Below are positions 1-6,476 of a stretch of DNA of 7,919 nucleotides, piece by piece. The notes under the pieces were generated by a model that saw only the letters and a list, made by a program, of their open reading frames with translations, did not search any database and was not told the origin of the DNA. The position numbers were made by a program, and so were the translations under genes. The stretch is from NCBI GenBank assembly GCA_913044255.1, contig CAJWOI010000116.1, forward strand, positions 1 through 7,919. Direction: 5' to 3'. This DNA comes from an uncultured Alphaproteobacteria bacterium. Lineage in GTDB: Bacteria > Pseudomonadota > Alphaproteobacteria > UBA7887. How positions within the stretch are numbered: position 1 is the stretch's first letter; the number at the start of each line of letters is the position of its first letter.

Positions 1-450
1 GTGGCAGGAAATGTAATGGCGGCCGCCGGCACCAGTATCTGGTTTTCAACTGTTATGCGAGGAGATGGAGCGTCGATCACCCTTGGTGCACGAAGTAATG
101 TTCAGGACAACTCCATACTTACTTCCGATGCGAGTCGTGGTTCGATATGCATCGGCGCAGACGTTACAATCGGTCATAATGTGCGAATGGGAGCCTGCGT
201 AGTCGGAGACCAATGCTTAATCGGCATGGGCGCACAACTTGGTGATGGTGTCGTCGTAGAGGACGGCGCACTAGTGGGAGCTCGCGCGTATGTTGAACCG
301 GGTACCGTTGTCAAGGCCGGCTATATTTGGGCAGGTCGTCCGGCCACTGAGTTCCGGGCCGTGAAACCGGAGGAACACCAGTTTTTCCAGCGAGGCAAAG
401 AGGTGTACGTCGGTTATACGGCTGCATACCTTGCGGAACAGGCAGCATAA
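1..450 (+). CDS. Gamma-carbonic-anhydrase-like hexapeptide-repeat protein, 5' truncated
   Basis: This is a left-handed beta-helix protein of the gamma-CA / PaaY / CaiE group. The frame is open from base 1 and the homologous region starts mid-domain (VAGNVMAAAGTSIW corresponds to the first helix coils), so the true start lies outside the window and the GTG at base 1 is probably internal. Visible family marks, numbered from base 1, are RGD at 20-22, SNVQDN at 32-37, TIGHN at 56-60, LIGMGA, and the closing AGRPATEFR followed by a C-terminal helix. Of the three zinc histidines of classical gamma-CAs, only the one in GHN (His59) is present. The other two positions read Thr41 (ILTSD) and Gly64 (MGAC). 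It is therefore unlikely to be a normal carbonic anhydrase. A structural, acyltransferase or thioesterase-like role is possible. It converges with the cupin gene, with 24 nt between the stop codons. Family assignment is firm and function is not. Confidence 0.85.
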   Translation: MAGNVMAAAGTSIWFSTVMRGDGASITLGARSNVQDNSILTSDASRGSICIGADVTIGHNVRMGACVVGDQCLIGMGAQLGDGVVVEDGALVGARAYVEPGTVVKAGYIWAGRPATEFRAVKPEEHQFFQRGKEVYVGYTAAYLAEQAA

Positions 451-474
451 AATGACAGTCAACGGCAATCGAGA

Positions 475-780
475 TCAGCCGTAACCGAAAACCCAGTGTG
501 TTGTATCGTGGTATGAATTTCTCACAGAGTGGATGGCCCCTTTGGGAATAAAAATCTCATCACCGGGATTAAGTAGGTGGCGCTGACTACCAATGTTTAT
601 TTCCAGCTGACCCTCGATCACGGTCACAAGCTCGTTCGTGCCATGGACGAAATTGTTCCATTCTCGGTCTGGCGGATCAACGAATGATTGGCAGTCATAG
701 CCACGTTCTATCCAGTCTTTTACAACCTTCTCAGAAACTACTGGTGTGGAAAATTTACACCGCGCAAGGGGGCAGTCCAT
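475..780 (-). CDS. Small single-domain cupin protein
   Basis: This 101-aa protein is almost entirely one cupin barrel. Motif 1 is H46-x3-E50-x6-G57 (VHGTNELVTVIEG). Motif 2 is GDEIFIPKGAIHSVRN at 73-88, with the metal histidine at 84. The usual HxH pair in motif 1 is reduced to one histidine, because Phe44 occupies the first position, so metal would be held by His46, Glu50 and His84 at most. There is no signal peptide or membrane segment, so it should be cytoplasmic. The ATG at 780 is preceded by AAAGG about 9 nt upstream. It begins 54 nt after the stop of the M19 dipeptidase-like gene on the same strand, so the two are probably co-transcribed from the leader near 1900-2030. The substrate is unknown. 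Small cupins of this kind can be isomerases, dioxygenases or ligand-binding proteins. Confidence 0.82.
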   Translation of the reverse strand: MDCPLARCKFSTPVVSEKVVKDWIERGYDCQSFVDPPDREWNNFVHGTNELVTVIEGQLEINIGSQRHLLNPGDEIFIPKGAIHSVRNSYHDTTHWVFGYG

Positions 781-834
781 GGGCCTGGCCTTTACAAATA
801 TGCTCTCGAGGGTCTGGTCACAAAACCATCGACA

Positions 835-1815
835 TTAGTCGCCCCATACATTCGCTAATGTATTGATCCAATTCTCTCCCATAATTCTTCGGATTCGATC
901 TTCGGTCCAGCCGCGTTTGATCATCGCTGCGGTTAGATTAGGGAATTCCCCTAATCGTTGAAAGCCAGGCGGATTTTTGATTTCACCAAAATCTATGAGT
1001 TTGCGGCCCGTTCCTTTGTCGTGCGTGATCCAGTCAAAAAATGTTTTGTCATAATCCTGGGTCATGTCGGTCCCTATACCGACTTGGTCCTCACCGATCA
1101 CTTTGATGACGTGCTCTATGGCATCTAAGTAGTCATCGAGGCTTGATTCCGCGCCTTTGGGCAAGAATGGAGGGAACATCGTCACGCCAACAAATCCGCC
1201 ATGTTTGGCAATAACACGAAGTTCTTCATCGGTTTTGTTTCGAGGATGATCGCGCAGCACTTTTGGGCATGCATGGGAGTAGCAGACTGGTACCTTGGAA
1301 TGATGGATTGCATCTTTGCTCGTCTGTGAACCCACATGGGATAAATCTATCAATATACCGAGTCGGTTCATTTCATCGATCGCATCACGCCCAAAATCTG
1401 ATAATCCACTATCATTGCTTTCGTAGCAGCCGCTTCCAACCAAGTTTTGAGTATTGTAAGTGAGCTGCATCACGCCCACGCCGAGATCTTTGAAGAGACC
1501 TAGAAAATCAAGTTCATCCTCAATCGGACTTATATTTTGAAAACCTAGAACTATTCCAACCTTTTTTTCCGTCTTGGCCCGGCGAATATCAGATACTCTT
1601 TTTATCGGAACTAGAAGGTCATCAAAATTATTAAACCAATTGTGCCATTTGGCTATATTTCCCATGGTGTCGCGGAAGCCTTCCCAAACCGCACATGTAC
1701 AGTTGGCCGCGGTTACGCCTCCGAGTTTCATATCTTCAAATACTGCGCGACTCCATTTTGATACGATTAGACCGTCGAACACGGCCATTGTGTCATGGAG
1801 TTCCCTGTTGTTCAC
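835..1815 (-). CDS. M19 (membrane/renal dipeptidase) family protein, divergent metal site
   Basis: This 326-aa TIM-barrel amidohydrolase belongs to peptidase family M19. Family blocks are LTYNTQNLVGSG at 118-129, GLSDFGRDAIDEMNRLG at 137-153, DLSHV at 157-161, SHACP at 180-184, HPRNKTDEEL near 190, GIGTDMT at 247-253 and the C-terminal IMGENWINTL. The two barrel histidines (160, 181) and the substrate aspartate (250) are kept. The N-terminal HxD ligand pair is replaced (FDGLIVSKW, with Leu16 and Val18), and the bridging glutamate reads Gln93 (GFQN). From memory, the Pseudomonas aeruginosa PA5396-like subfamily near the dimethylglycine genes has the same pattern, so this looks like a subfamily with altered chemistry rather than decay. 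There is no signal peptide. The only upstream in-frame start before two stop codons is the GTG at 1815, which has no evident Shine-Dalgarno; an ATG lies at codon 10. It is the first gene of a dipeptidase-cupin operon behind a TPP-riboswitch-like leader. Dipeptidase activity should not be assumed. Confidence 0.87.
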   Translation of the reverse strand: MNNRELHDTMAVFDGLIVSKWSRAVFEDMKLGGVTAANCTCAVWEGFRDTMGNIAKWHNWFNNFDDLLVPIKRVSDIRRAKTEKKVGIVLGFQNISPIEDELDFLGLFKDLGVGVMQLTYNTQNLVGSGCYESNDSGLSDFGRDAIDEMNRLGILIDLSHVGSQTSKDAIHHSKVPVCYSHACPKVLRDHPRNKTDEELRVIAKHGGFVGVTMFPPFLPKGAESSLDDYLDAIEHVIKVIGEDQVGIGTDMTQDYDKTFFDWITHDKGTGRKLIDFGEIKNPPGFQRLGEFPNLTAAMIKRGWTEDRIRRIMGENWINTLANVWGD

Positions 1816-2092
1816 CGGAACAGCGTGCTTAGTACGGTTATAAGTGGCATCTATGTCCCCTTGTTTATCCGGTCTTTGTTATTAGTTGTTACGAAGTGCC
1901 TGATTTGATGCCTTTCGCCAGCACGATCCGGATCAGGTTCGAAAGGTTTCCATGATTCGACCGCGAAGTCGCTTTTGGCATCCAGTTGCTATTCAACAGC
2001 TCTCAGAACAACTCATGTTGCGACATGGGGGTGGACAGGTCAAGGTGACCAGGGGTGGGTACAGTGAGATTTAACCGCATAGGGTCTGACAT
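1816..2092. other. 277-bp divergent intergenic region
   Basis: This spacer separates the minus-strand dipeptidase-cupin operon from the plus-strand dpgC-like gene. Apart from the TPP-like leader it contains inverted hexamers (GGCATC at 1846-1851 and 1977-1982, GATGCC at 1907-1912), a 7-bp inverted repeat CCTTTCG/CGAAAGG at 1911-1917 and 1940-1946, and the Shine-Dalgarno AGGG at 2081-2084, 8 nt before the ATG at 2093. No coding frame of note was seen. No convincing promoter could be assigned to either side. Confidence 0.7.
1907..2030 (-). promoter_or_regulatory. Candidate TPP riboswitch (THI-box) leader of the dipeptidase-cupin operon
   Basis: Read on the minus strand, 1940-1911 contains GAACCTGATCCGG followed by ATCGTGCTGGCGAAAGG. 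This matches the P4/P5 half of the TPP aptamer (typically GAACCUGAUCYGG, a short loop, CCRGCG and AGGG), and the P5 arms CCGG/CUGG remain pairable. A CUGAGA, the pyrimidine-binding J3/2 motif, lies upstream at 2006-2001 and follows a small P3-like hairpin (CAAC-AUGA-GUUG). CCAUG (2028-2024) can pair with CAUGG (1954-1950) as a possible P2. Against it, the gap between CUGAGA and GAACC is about 60 nt and would need inserted hairpins, P2 lacks the usual GGG/CCC, and AGGG is shifted by one base. It lies about 90 nt before the GTG start of the M19 gene and is on that strand. The 3' half is strongly recognisable; whether the full aptamer is functional, divergent or decayed is uncertain. Confidence 0.58.
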
Positions 2093-3493
2093 ATGAAATC
2101 TAAACCTGCTGTCGAGGTTGTTCAGTCTAAATCCACCGAAGGCGAATATGAATCTTGGTTGAACCGCCAACCAAACTTCGCCGCGACTGGGTCAGTTTTC
2201 GATTCGGATATCGCAGCGCTCAAACGATTTGTCGATGAAGGGGGTGCGCTGGTTCAGCCCCCCACCAACGGCACTGACCGTTGTCACCACAATTCAGACT
2301 GGACGTTACGTATCAAAGAAAAAATCCAAGATGCTCGAGCGGCTTTTCTACGCATTTATGCGGAGCGAGTTTATTCTTCGTTGACCGATAATTTTACCCG
2401 CCCGATTCGAGTTGAACCCCTAGTCGAGACAGCGACCACGCGCTATCCGGGCCTATTGTCAAGTGCTGAGGATATTGCTGAGGATGCTGCCCGCAGTCTA
2501 AAAGAGAAAGAAGGCCACGAAGCGGCAAGCGGGTTATTTTTGTCGCACATCTTTGCAAATTATCGCGCGGGAATTCATTTGCTCCAAAGCATGTTACGGC
2601 CGTTGCCGGGCTCCGTTGAACAAGTGGCGAGGTTTATGCGTGACGGTGAGCTTGATTTGGGAACCGCTGTACTTCGCCGTAACGGGAAGGCGGCCGAGAT
2701 CTTCATGTACAATCCGGAATATTTAAATGCGGAGGATACGAGCACTGTGGGGCCTATGGAGCGAGCAGTGGACGTGGCCATTCTAGATACCAGCACCGAG
2801 GTTTGTGTACTACGTGGTACTCCGGCGCAGCACCCGAATTATGCCGGGCGTAATACCTTTTGTAGCGGAATTAACCTGACTCATCTTTACGAAGGGAAAA
2901 TACCCTATCTTTGGTATCTCACACGTGATCTTGGTTTCGTTAACAAAATTGCGCATGGAATATTGGATAATCCAGTTGCCATCAATGATCCTACACCGAC
3001 TGTCGAAAAGCCATGGATTGCCGGGGTGGAGACTTTTGCAATCGGTGGTGGTTGCCAGTACCTACTGGTAATGGATTACACCCTTGCTGAGAAAAGCGCC
3101 TATATGACTTTGCCTGCACGCAAAGAAGGTATAATCCCCGGATTGGCAAACATGCGATTGCCTCGGTTCGTTGGGGACCGGATTACTCGACAAGCAATCC
3201 TATTTGATCGGCGGCTTGAGGCAGACAGTCCGGAAGGGCAGATGATTATTGATGAAATCGTACCAGATGGTGGGATGAGTGCAGCTGTGGAAAGCACTGT
3301 GCATAAGCTCACTAGTGCTGGGAGCGTCAGCGCTGCTGGCAATCGTAAGGCGCTGAGGGTATGCCAGGAAAGTTTGGATGACGTTCGACGGTATATGGCC
3401 AGTTATGCTCAGGAGCAGATAAAATGTCATCTTAGTCCCGCGTTAATCCGTAATCTGGAGGACAATTGGCTTAAACCACAGGGCAAACTGTAG
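2093..3493 (+). CDS. dpgC: DpgC-like cofactor-independent dioxygenase (crotonase fold)
   Basis: This 466-aa protein resembles DpgC, the 3,5-dihydroxyphenylacetyl-CoA 1,2-dioxygenase of glycopeptide antibiotic pathways. DpgC uses O2 without metal or organic cofactor and releases the CoA. The first 200 residues are the helical extension typical of DpgC and absent from ordinary enoyl-CoA hydratases. The crotonase core follows: RAVDVAILD at 224-232, the oxyanion segment FCSGINLTHLY at 256-266, and IGGGCQYLLVMDYTLA at 317-332. The last keeps the Gly and the Gln (319 and 322) that, from memory, correspond to Gly296 and Gln299 of the Streptomyces enzyme; Arg278 and Glu214 may match Arg254 and Glu189. 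The stretch PARKEGIIPG to RLPRFVGDRITRQAIL (341-370) is also DpgC-like. The ATG has AGGG 8 nt upstream. No type III PKS (DpgA) or glycopeptide genes are visible, so a catabolic or other role is possible. Family is near certain; the actual substrate is not. Confidence 0.88.
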   Translation: MKSKPAVEVVQSKSTEGEYESWLNRQPNFAATGSVFDSDIAALKRFVDEGGALVQPPTNGTDRCHHNSDWTLRIKEKIQDARAAFLRIYAERVYSSLTDNFTRPIRVEPLVETATTRYPGLLSSAEDIAEDAARSLKEKEGHEAASGLFLSHIFANYRAGIHLLQSMLRPLPGSVEQVARFMRDGELDLGTAVLRRNGKAAEIFMYNPEYLNAEDTSTVGPMERAVDVAILDTSTEVCVLRGTPAQHPNYAGRNTFCSGINLTHLYEGKIPYLWYLTRDLGFVNKIAHGILDNPVAINDPTPTVEKPWIAGVETFAIGGGCQYLLVMDYTLAEKSAYMTLPARKEGIIPGLANMRLPRFVGDRITRQAILFDRRLEADSPEGQMIIDEIVPDGGMSAAVESTVHKLTSAGSVSAAGNRKALRVCQESLDDVRRYMASYAQEQIKCHLSPALIRNLEDNWLKPQGKL

Positions 3494-3614
3494 TTGGTCT
3501 TGCGGGCGAGTTGTGCCCTGAAGCACGGGGAGACGTGTGTAAGGACTGCCTACATGGGGGAGTGTTTCATCGCGTGCATTGGCCATCGGTGCCCTTGGGC
3601 TGGGCTATAAAATA

Positions 3615-4409
3615 CTAACGCCCATGGAAAACGGGTGTGCGTTTTTCTACGAATGCACGCGTCGCTTCTTTGTGGTCATCGGTCATGCCGCACCGAGTAT
3701 GGTGCCAGGCTTCGAGATCGAGAACGTCAGCGAGAGTTCCGGTTTCCGCCGCATTGAGGTTCTTTTTCATATAGCGAAGAGCGATTTGTGGGCCATTGGC
3801 TATTTGCTTTGCAAGCTCGTGTGTTACAGTTTTCAGATCTTCATCGGAGGTAATTCGGTTGACGATTCCCAATTCAAGGGCACTTGCTGCGTTAAGCAGA
3901 GTCGAGGTGAAGTAGAGTTCTCGGGCTTTGGCAGTTCCGACCAAGCGAGTCAGGAAGTAACTTCCCCCAAAATCACCTGAATAGCCTACTCGACCAAATG
4001 CAGTCGTAAATTTGGCGCTCTCGCCTGCAATTCGAAGATCGCATGCTAACGCCATTGACAACCCCGCACCCGCGGCTGCTCCCGGCACCATGGCAATGGT
4101 TGGTTTGGGCATGTTGTGCAACCACCGGGACACGTCCATATTGGCGTTCAGAGTGTGCGCTTTAGTCTCGAGGGTTCCTTCTTCGAACTCTTTCCCCTCC
4201 GCCATCGCTTTCACATCTCCCCCAGCACAGAATGCTTTTCCTGAACCTGTCAGGACAACTACGCCAACGTGTGGGTCGTTGGCCAAGCGCGGTAAGGCCT
4301 CCAAAAGGTCATCAAGCATTTCACCCGACAATGCGTTTCGGCGGTCGGGACGATTCATCGTCAATATCGCCACTCCATCAGCAACGGTTTCGAGCAAAAC
4401 GTTGGTCAT
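3615..4409 (-). CDS. Enoyl-CoA hydratase/isomerase family protein (PaaG-like, isomerase-type site)
   Basis: This 264-aa soluble crotonase-superfamily protein is of usual length. The first oxyanion segment is AFCAGGDVKAM at 59-69. The second is PGAAAGAGLSMALACD at 109-124. The C-terminal half has FLTRLVGTAKARELYFT and ALELGIVNRI. The two hydratase glutamates (Glu144 and Glu164 in rat mitochondrial hydratase) fall on Ser118 and Phe138, so hydration of a 2-enoyl-CoA by the standard mechanism is unlikely. Asp146, in SGDFGGSYFL, sits where PaaG and related isomerases have their catalytic Asp (PDSGG), which suggests double-bond or ring isomerisation of an acyl-CoA. The ATG at 4409 has AAAGGA about 9 nt upstream. 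The gene converges on the dpgC-like gene (121 nt between stops) and diverges from the LLM gene. Family is firm; the isomerase assignment is inference. Confidence 0.88.
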   Translation of the reverse strand: MTNVLLETVADGVAILTMNRPDRRNALSGEMLDDLLEALPRLANDPHVGVVVLTGSGKAFCAGGDVKAMAEGKEFEEGTLETKAHTLNANMDVSRWLHNMPKPTIAMVPGAAAGAGLSMALACDLRIAGESAKFTTAFGRVGYSGDFGGSYFLTRLVGTAKARELYFTSTLLNAASALELGIVNRITSDEDLKTVTHELAKQIANGPQIALRYMKKNLNAAETGTLADVLDLEAWHHTRCGMTDDHKEATRAFVEKRTPVFHGR

Positions 4410-4571
4410 TTTATTTTTTCCTTTGATAGATGCTTCCTTAACAAAGACGGCATTAGATCAAGTTGCTCGGCCACCGGCAATTGCCCATTCACGCTTTCCG
4501 GAACGCCTGAAAAGATTGCCCCCACCCACTTGAACGCGCTAACTAGTGTTGGAACGGGAGGAAGAATACTA
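4410..4571. other. Divergent spacer with a 10-bp palindrome
   Basis: This 162-bp region must hold the starts of the minus-strand crotonase and the plus-strand LLM operon. A perfect palindrome GGCAATTGCC lies at 4476-4485, roughly central, and could be an operator. A palindrome of this length is also common by chance. No clear -35/-10 pair was found for either direction. Confidence 0.35.
4557..4561 (+). promoter_or_regulatory. Ribosome binding site fixing the LLM start
   Basis: GGAGG, within GGGAGGAAG, sits 10 nt before the ATG at 4572. The frame is open further upstream to an ATG at 4530, but the family N-terminus (MKFGFNVP) begins at 4572, so the site and the homology agree on the later start. 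Confidence 0.75.
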
Positions 4572-5522
4572 ATGAAGTTTGGTTTCAATGTTCCAGTACG
4601 TGGCCCTGGCGCTGATCCAGTCGGAATGACGAAGATAGTTCTCCGTGCGGAATCTTTGGGTTACGACTATATCGCGGTGACCGATCATATTGCCGTACCC
4701 CGCCATATCAACTCCCATTATCCCTATACAGAGAATGGAATGTTCCCCGGTCGCGCAGGGGAATATTTGGAGCCACTGAGTTTAATGGGGTTTCTTGCTG
4801 GGGTTACCAATCGGGTGCAACTGTTGACCTCGATTTTGGTTGTTCCCCATCGGCCTGCAGTTTTGGCGGCAAAAATGATTTCTAGTCTGGACGTAATGTC
4901 GAATGGCCGGGTTATTTTGGGCATTGGTGCGGGTTGGATGCGAGAGGAGTTTGAAGCAATCGATGCGCCCAATTTTGATAAGCGTGGGGAGGTAACCGAT
5001 GAATACCTTCAAGTGTTTCGGATACTATGGACAGAACAGAACCCGACTTTTCATGGGGGACACGTTAATTTTGACGATTTGATTTTCGAGCCGAAACCCG
5101 TGCAGACAGGCGGGCCCAGAATTTGGGCGGGTGGTGAAAGTCAGGCGGCGAAGCGCAGAGCTGCCACGGTTGCGGATGGTTGGTACCCGGTAGGAAACAA
5201 CCCCAAATTCCCGCTGGACACCATCGAACGTTATTCGGCAGCTCAGGATGAAGTCAAGGAATTGTCACGAAAGGCCGATCGGGATCCGGCAACTCTTGAT
5301 TTTGCGTATTGGGCTATTTGGCCCTGGACCGGCGAGCCAGAAATTACAGAGGGTGGTGAACGGCGAGTCTTAACCGGGACGTCTGAAGATTTGATGGGAG
5401 ATATTAGGCGTTTTGAGGATCGTGGTGTGGATCACTTGTCAATCATGTTGCTCGGAGAGAGTTTGGACAAAATTTTGGATAATATGGATCGATTTGCCGA
5501 TCAAATTTTGTCCAAGATCTAG
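4572..5522 (+). CDS. LLM-class F420-dependent oxidoreductase (TIGR03619-like)
   Basis: This 316-aa luciferase-like TIM-barrel oxidoreductase is cytosolic and probably uses F420 rather than FMN. Family features are the MKFGFNVPV first strand, ESLGYDYIAVTDHI at 27-40, TSILVVPHRPAVLAAKMISSLD at about 86-107, SNGRVILGIGAGWMREEFEA at 110-129, a FHGGHVNFDD segment, PRIWAGGES, and a C-terminal GVDHLSIML strand. The pattern best fits the short F420-dependent LLM family that includes many mycobacterial and environmental proteins. The start at 4572 is preferred over the ATG at 4530 because of the GGAGG 10 nt upstream and the homology. It is the first gene of a plus-strand run: the SDR begins 39 nt after its stop. 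F420 use is supported indirectly by the FO synthase gene at the right end of the window. The substrate is unknown. Confidence 0.88.
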   Translation: MKFGFNVPVRGPGADPVGMTKIVLRAESLGYDYIAVTDHIAVPRHINSHYPYTENGMFPGRAGEYLEPLSLMGFLAGVTNRVQLLTSILVVPHRPAVLAAKMISSLDVMSNGRVILGIGAGWMREEFEAIDAPNFDKRGEVTDEYLQVFRILWTEQNPTFHGGHVNFDDLIFEPKPVQTGGPRIWAGGESQAAKRRAATVADGWYPVGNNPKFPLDTIERYSAAQDEVKELSRKADRDPATLDFAYWAIWPWTGEPEITEGGERRVLTGTSEDLMGDIRRFEDRGVDHLSIMLLGESLDKILDNMDRFADQILSKI

Positions 5523-5561
5523 GCTTAGATAATTATTCAATTGTTTATGGATGGAACTGTT

Positions 5562-6476
5562 ATGTCGGAATTGGTCAAGGATAAAGTAGTGGTGGTAACT
5601 GGCTCTGGGCGCGGCATTGGACGCGAGATGGCGATTATGATGGCAGCCCATGGAGCTAAGGTGCTGGTCAATGATGTTGGCGGGACCGAGCAAGGGGATG
5701 GCACAGATCGGGTACCGGCCATGGAAGTGGTAGCGGAGATCAACGATGGTGGTGGTCAGGCCGCCGCACATTTTGGCAGTGTCTCAGAGTTTGAGTCTGC
5801 TCAGAACATTATTGATACGGCAATTGAGAAATTTGGCCGACTCGATGTGATCGTTAACAATGCTGGGATTTTGCGCGATGTTATTTTTCATAAAATGACG
5901 GAAGATGACTGGGACGCGGTGATCAATGTTCATCTCAAGGGTAGCTTCAACATCAGTCGAGCTGCTGCAACAGTATTTCGTGAACAACAGTCGGGCTGCT
6001 TTGTTCATATGACTTCCACTTCCGGATTGATCGGAAACTTTGGCCAGGCTAACTACGCCGCTGCAAAATTGGGGATAGTCGGCCTATCTAAGTCGATTGC
6101 ACTTGATATGGCCCGCTTTAATGTTCGATCCAACTGTATTTCCCCGTTCGCTTGGACGCGAATGATCGGGACCATTCCGATCCATGATGAGGCGCAAGCG
6201 CAACGCATGGAAAGGCTCAAGGAAATGACCCCTGCTAAGATAGCTCCGATGGCAGTATATTTGGCAAGTGATGTTGCCGCCGATGTGTCGGGGCAAATTT
6301 TTGCCGTCCGCAATAACGAGATATTTCTGATGGGCCAGTCGCGGCCTTTACGATCGGTACAGCGCACGGAGGGATGGAACCCGGAGTCGATAGCTGCCCA
6401 CGCAATTCCTGCGCTGTCTAAGCACTTTTACCCGCTGGATAGATCTCAAGACGTGTTTGATTGGGATCCGGTGTAA
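5562..6476 (+). CDS. Short-chain dehydrogenase, MFE-2/Hsd4A-type 3-hydroxyacyl-CoA dehydrogenase
   Basis: This 304-aa Rossmann-fold oxidoreductase carries TGSGRGIG at 13-20, NNAG at 99-102, Asn122 in INVHLKG, Ser152 in MTSTSG, and Tyr165/Lys169 in QANYAAAK, a complete classical SDR set. The acidic end of the second strand (NDVGG, 37-41), the following Gly-rich insertion, HKMTEDDWD and GNFGQANYAAAKLG are characteristic of the peroxisomal multifunctional enzyme type 2 dehydrogenase domain and of mycobacterial Hsd4A. These oxidise 3-hydroxyacyl-CoAs, including steroid side chains, with NAD+. There is no fused hydratase or SCP2 domain. A C-terminal extension of about 60 residues after VSGQIFAV is also typical of the Hsd4A type. 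The ATG at 5562 has a GGA 7 nt upstream; ATGs at 5547 and 5541 would add 5 or 7 residues before the conserved N-terminus. It is 39 nt after the LLM gene and probably in the same operon. Confidence 0.87.
   Translation: MSELVKDKVVVVTGSGRGIGREMAIMMAAHGAKVLVNDVGGTEQGDGTDRVPAMEVVAEINDGGGQAAAHFGSVSEFESAQNIIDTAIEKFGRLDVIVNNAGILRDVIFHKMTEDDWDAVINVHLKGSFNISRAAATVFREQQSGCFVHMTSTSGLIGNFGQANYAAAKLGIVGLSKSIALDMARFNVRSNCISPFAWTRMIGTIPIHDEAQAQRMERLKEMTPAKIAPMAVYLASDVAADVSGQIFAVRNNEIFLMGQSRPLRSVQRTEGWNPESIAAHAIPALSKHFYPLDRSQDVFDWDPV

Noticed and set aside
1574..1843. 89-codon plus-strand open frame opposite the start of the M19 gene.
   Set aside because: Its composition looks like an antisense shadow. The M19 frame has strong family motifs there.
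1911..1982. Large imperfect inverted repeat considered as an attC site or REP-like element.
   Set aside because: It has no integron core sites or gene cassette context, and the inner sequence is much better explained by the TPP aptamer P4/P5 signature.
2015..2043. TTGACC and CAACAT with a 17-bp spacer on the minus strand, a possible promoter for the dipeptidase operon.
   Set aside because: Transcription from it would start near 2008 and remove the P2/P3-like part of the candidate aptamer. The -10 box matches only three of six bases.
3494..3614. Possible bidirectional terminator between the converging dpgC-like and crotonase genes.
   Set aside because: Only short stems such as GTGC/GCAC were found, and neither strand has a following T-run.
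3579..3980. 133-codon plus-strand open frame.
   Set aside because: It lies antisense over the 3' half of the crotonase gene, has no recognisable domain, and the minus-strand protein is well conserved.
4530..4571. Extra 14 codons at the N-terminus of the first LLM gene.
   Set aside because: They contain the Shine-Dalgarno GGAGG of the 4572 start and do not resemble the LLM family N-terminus.
4410..4571. AT-rich stretch TTATTTTTTCCTTT considered as a terminator or promoter element.
   Set aside because: On the minus strand it simply contains the AAAGGA ribosome binding site of the crotonase gene.
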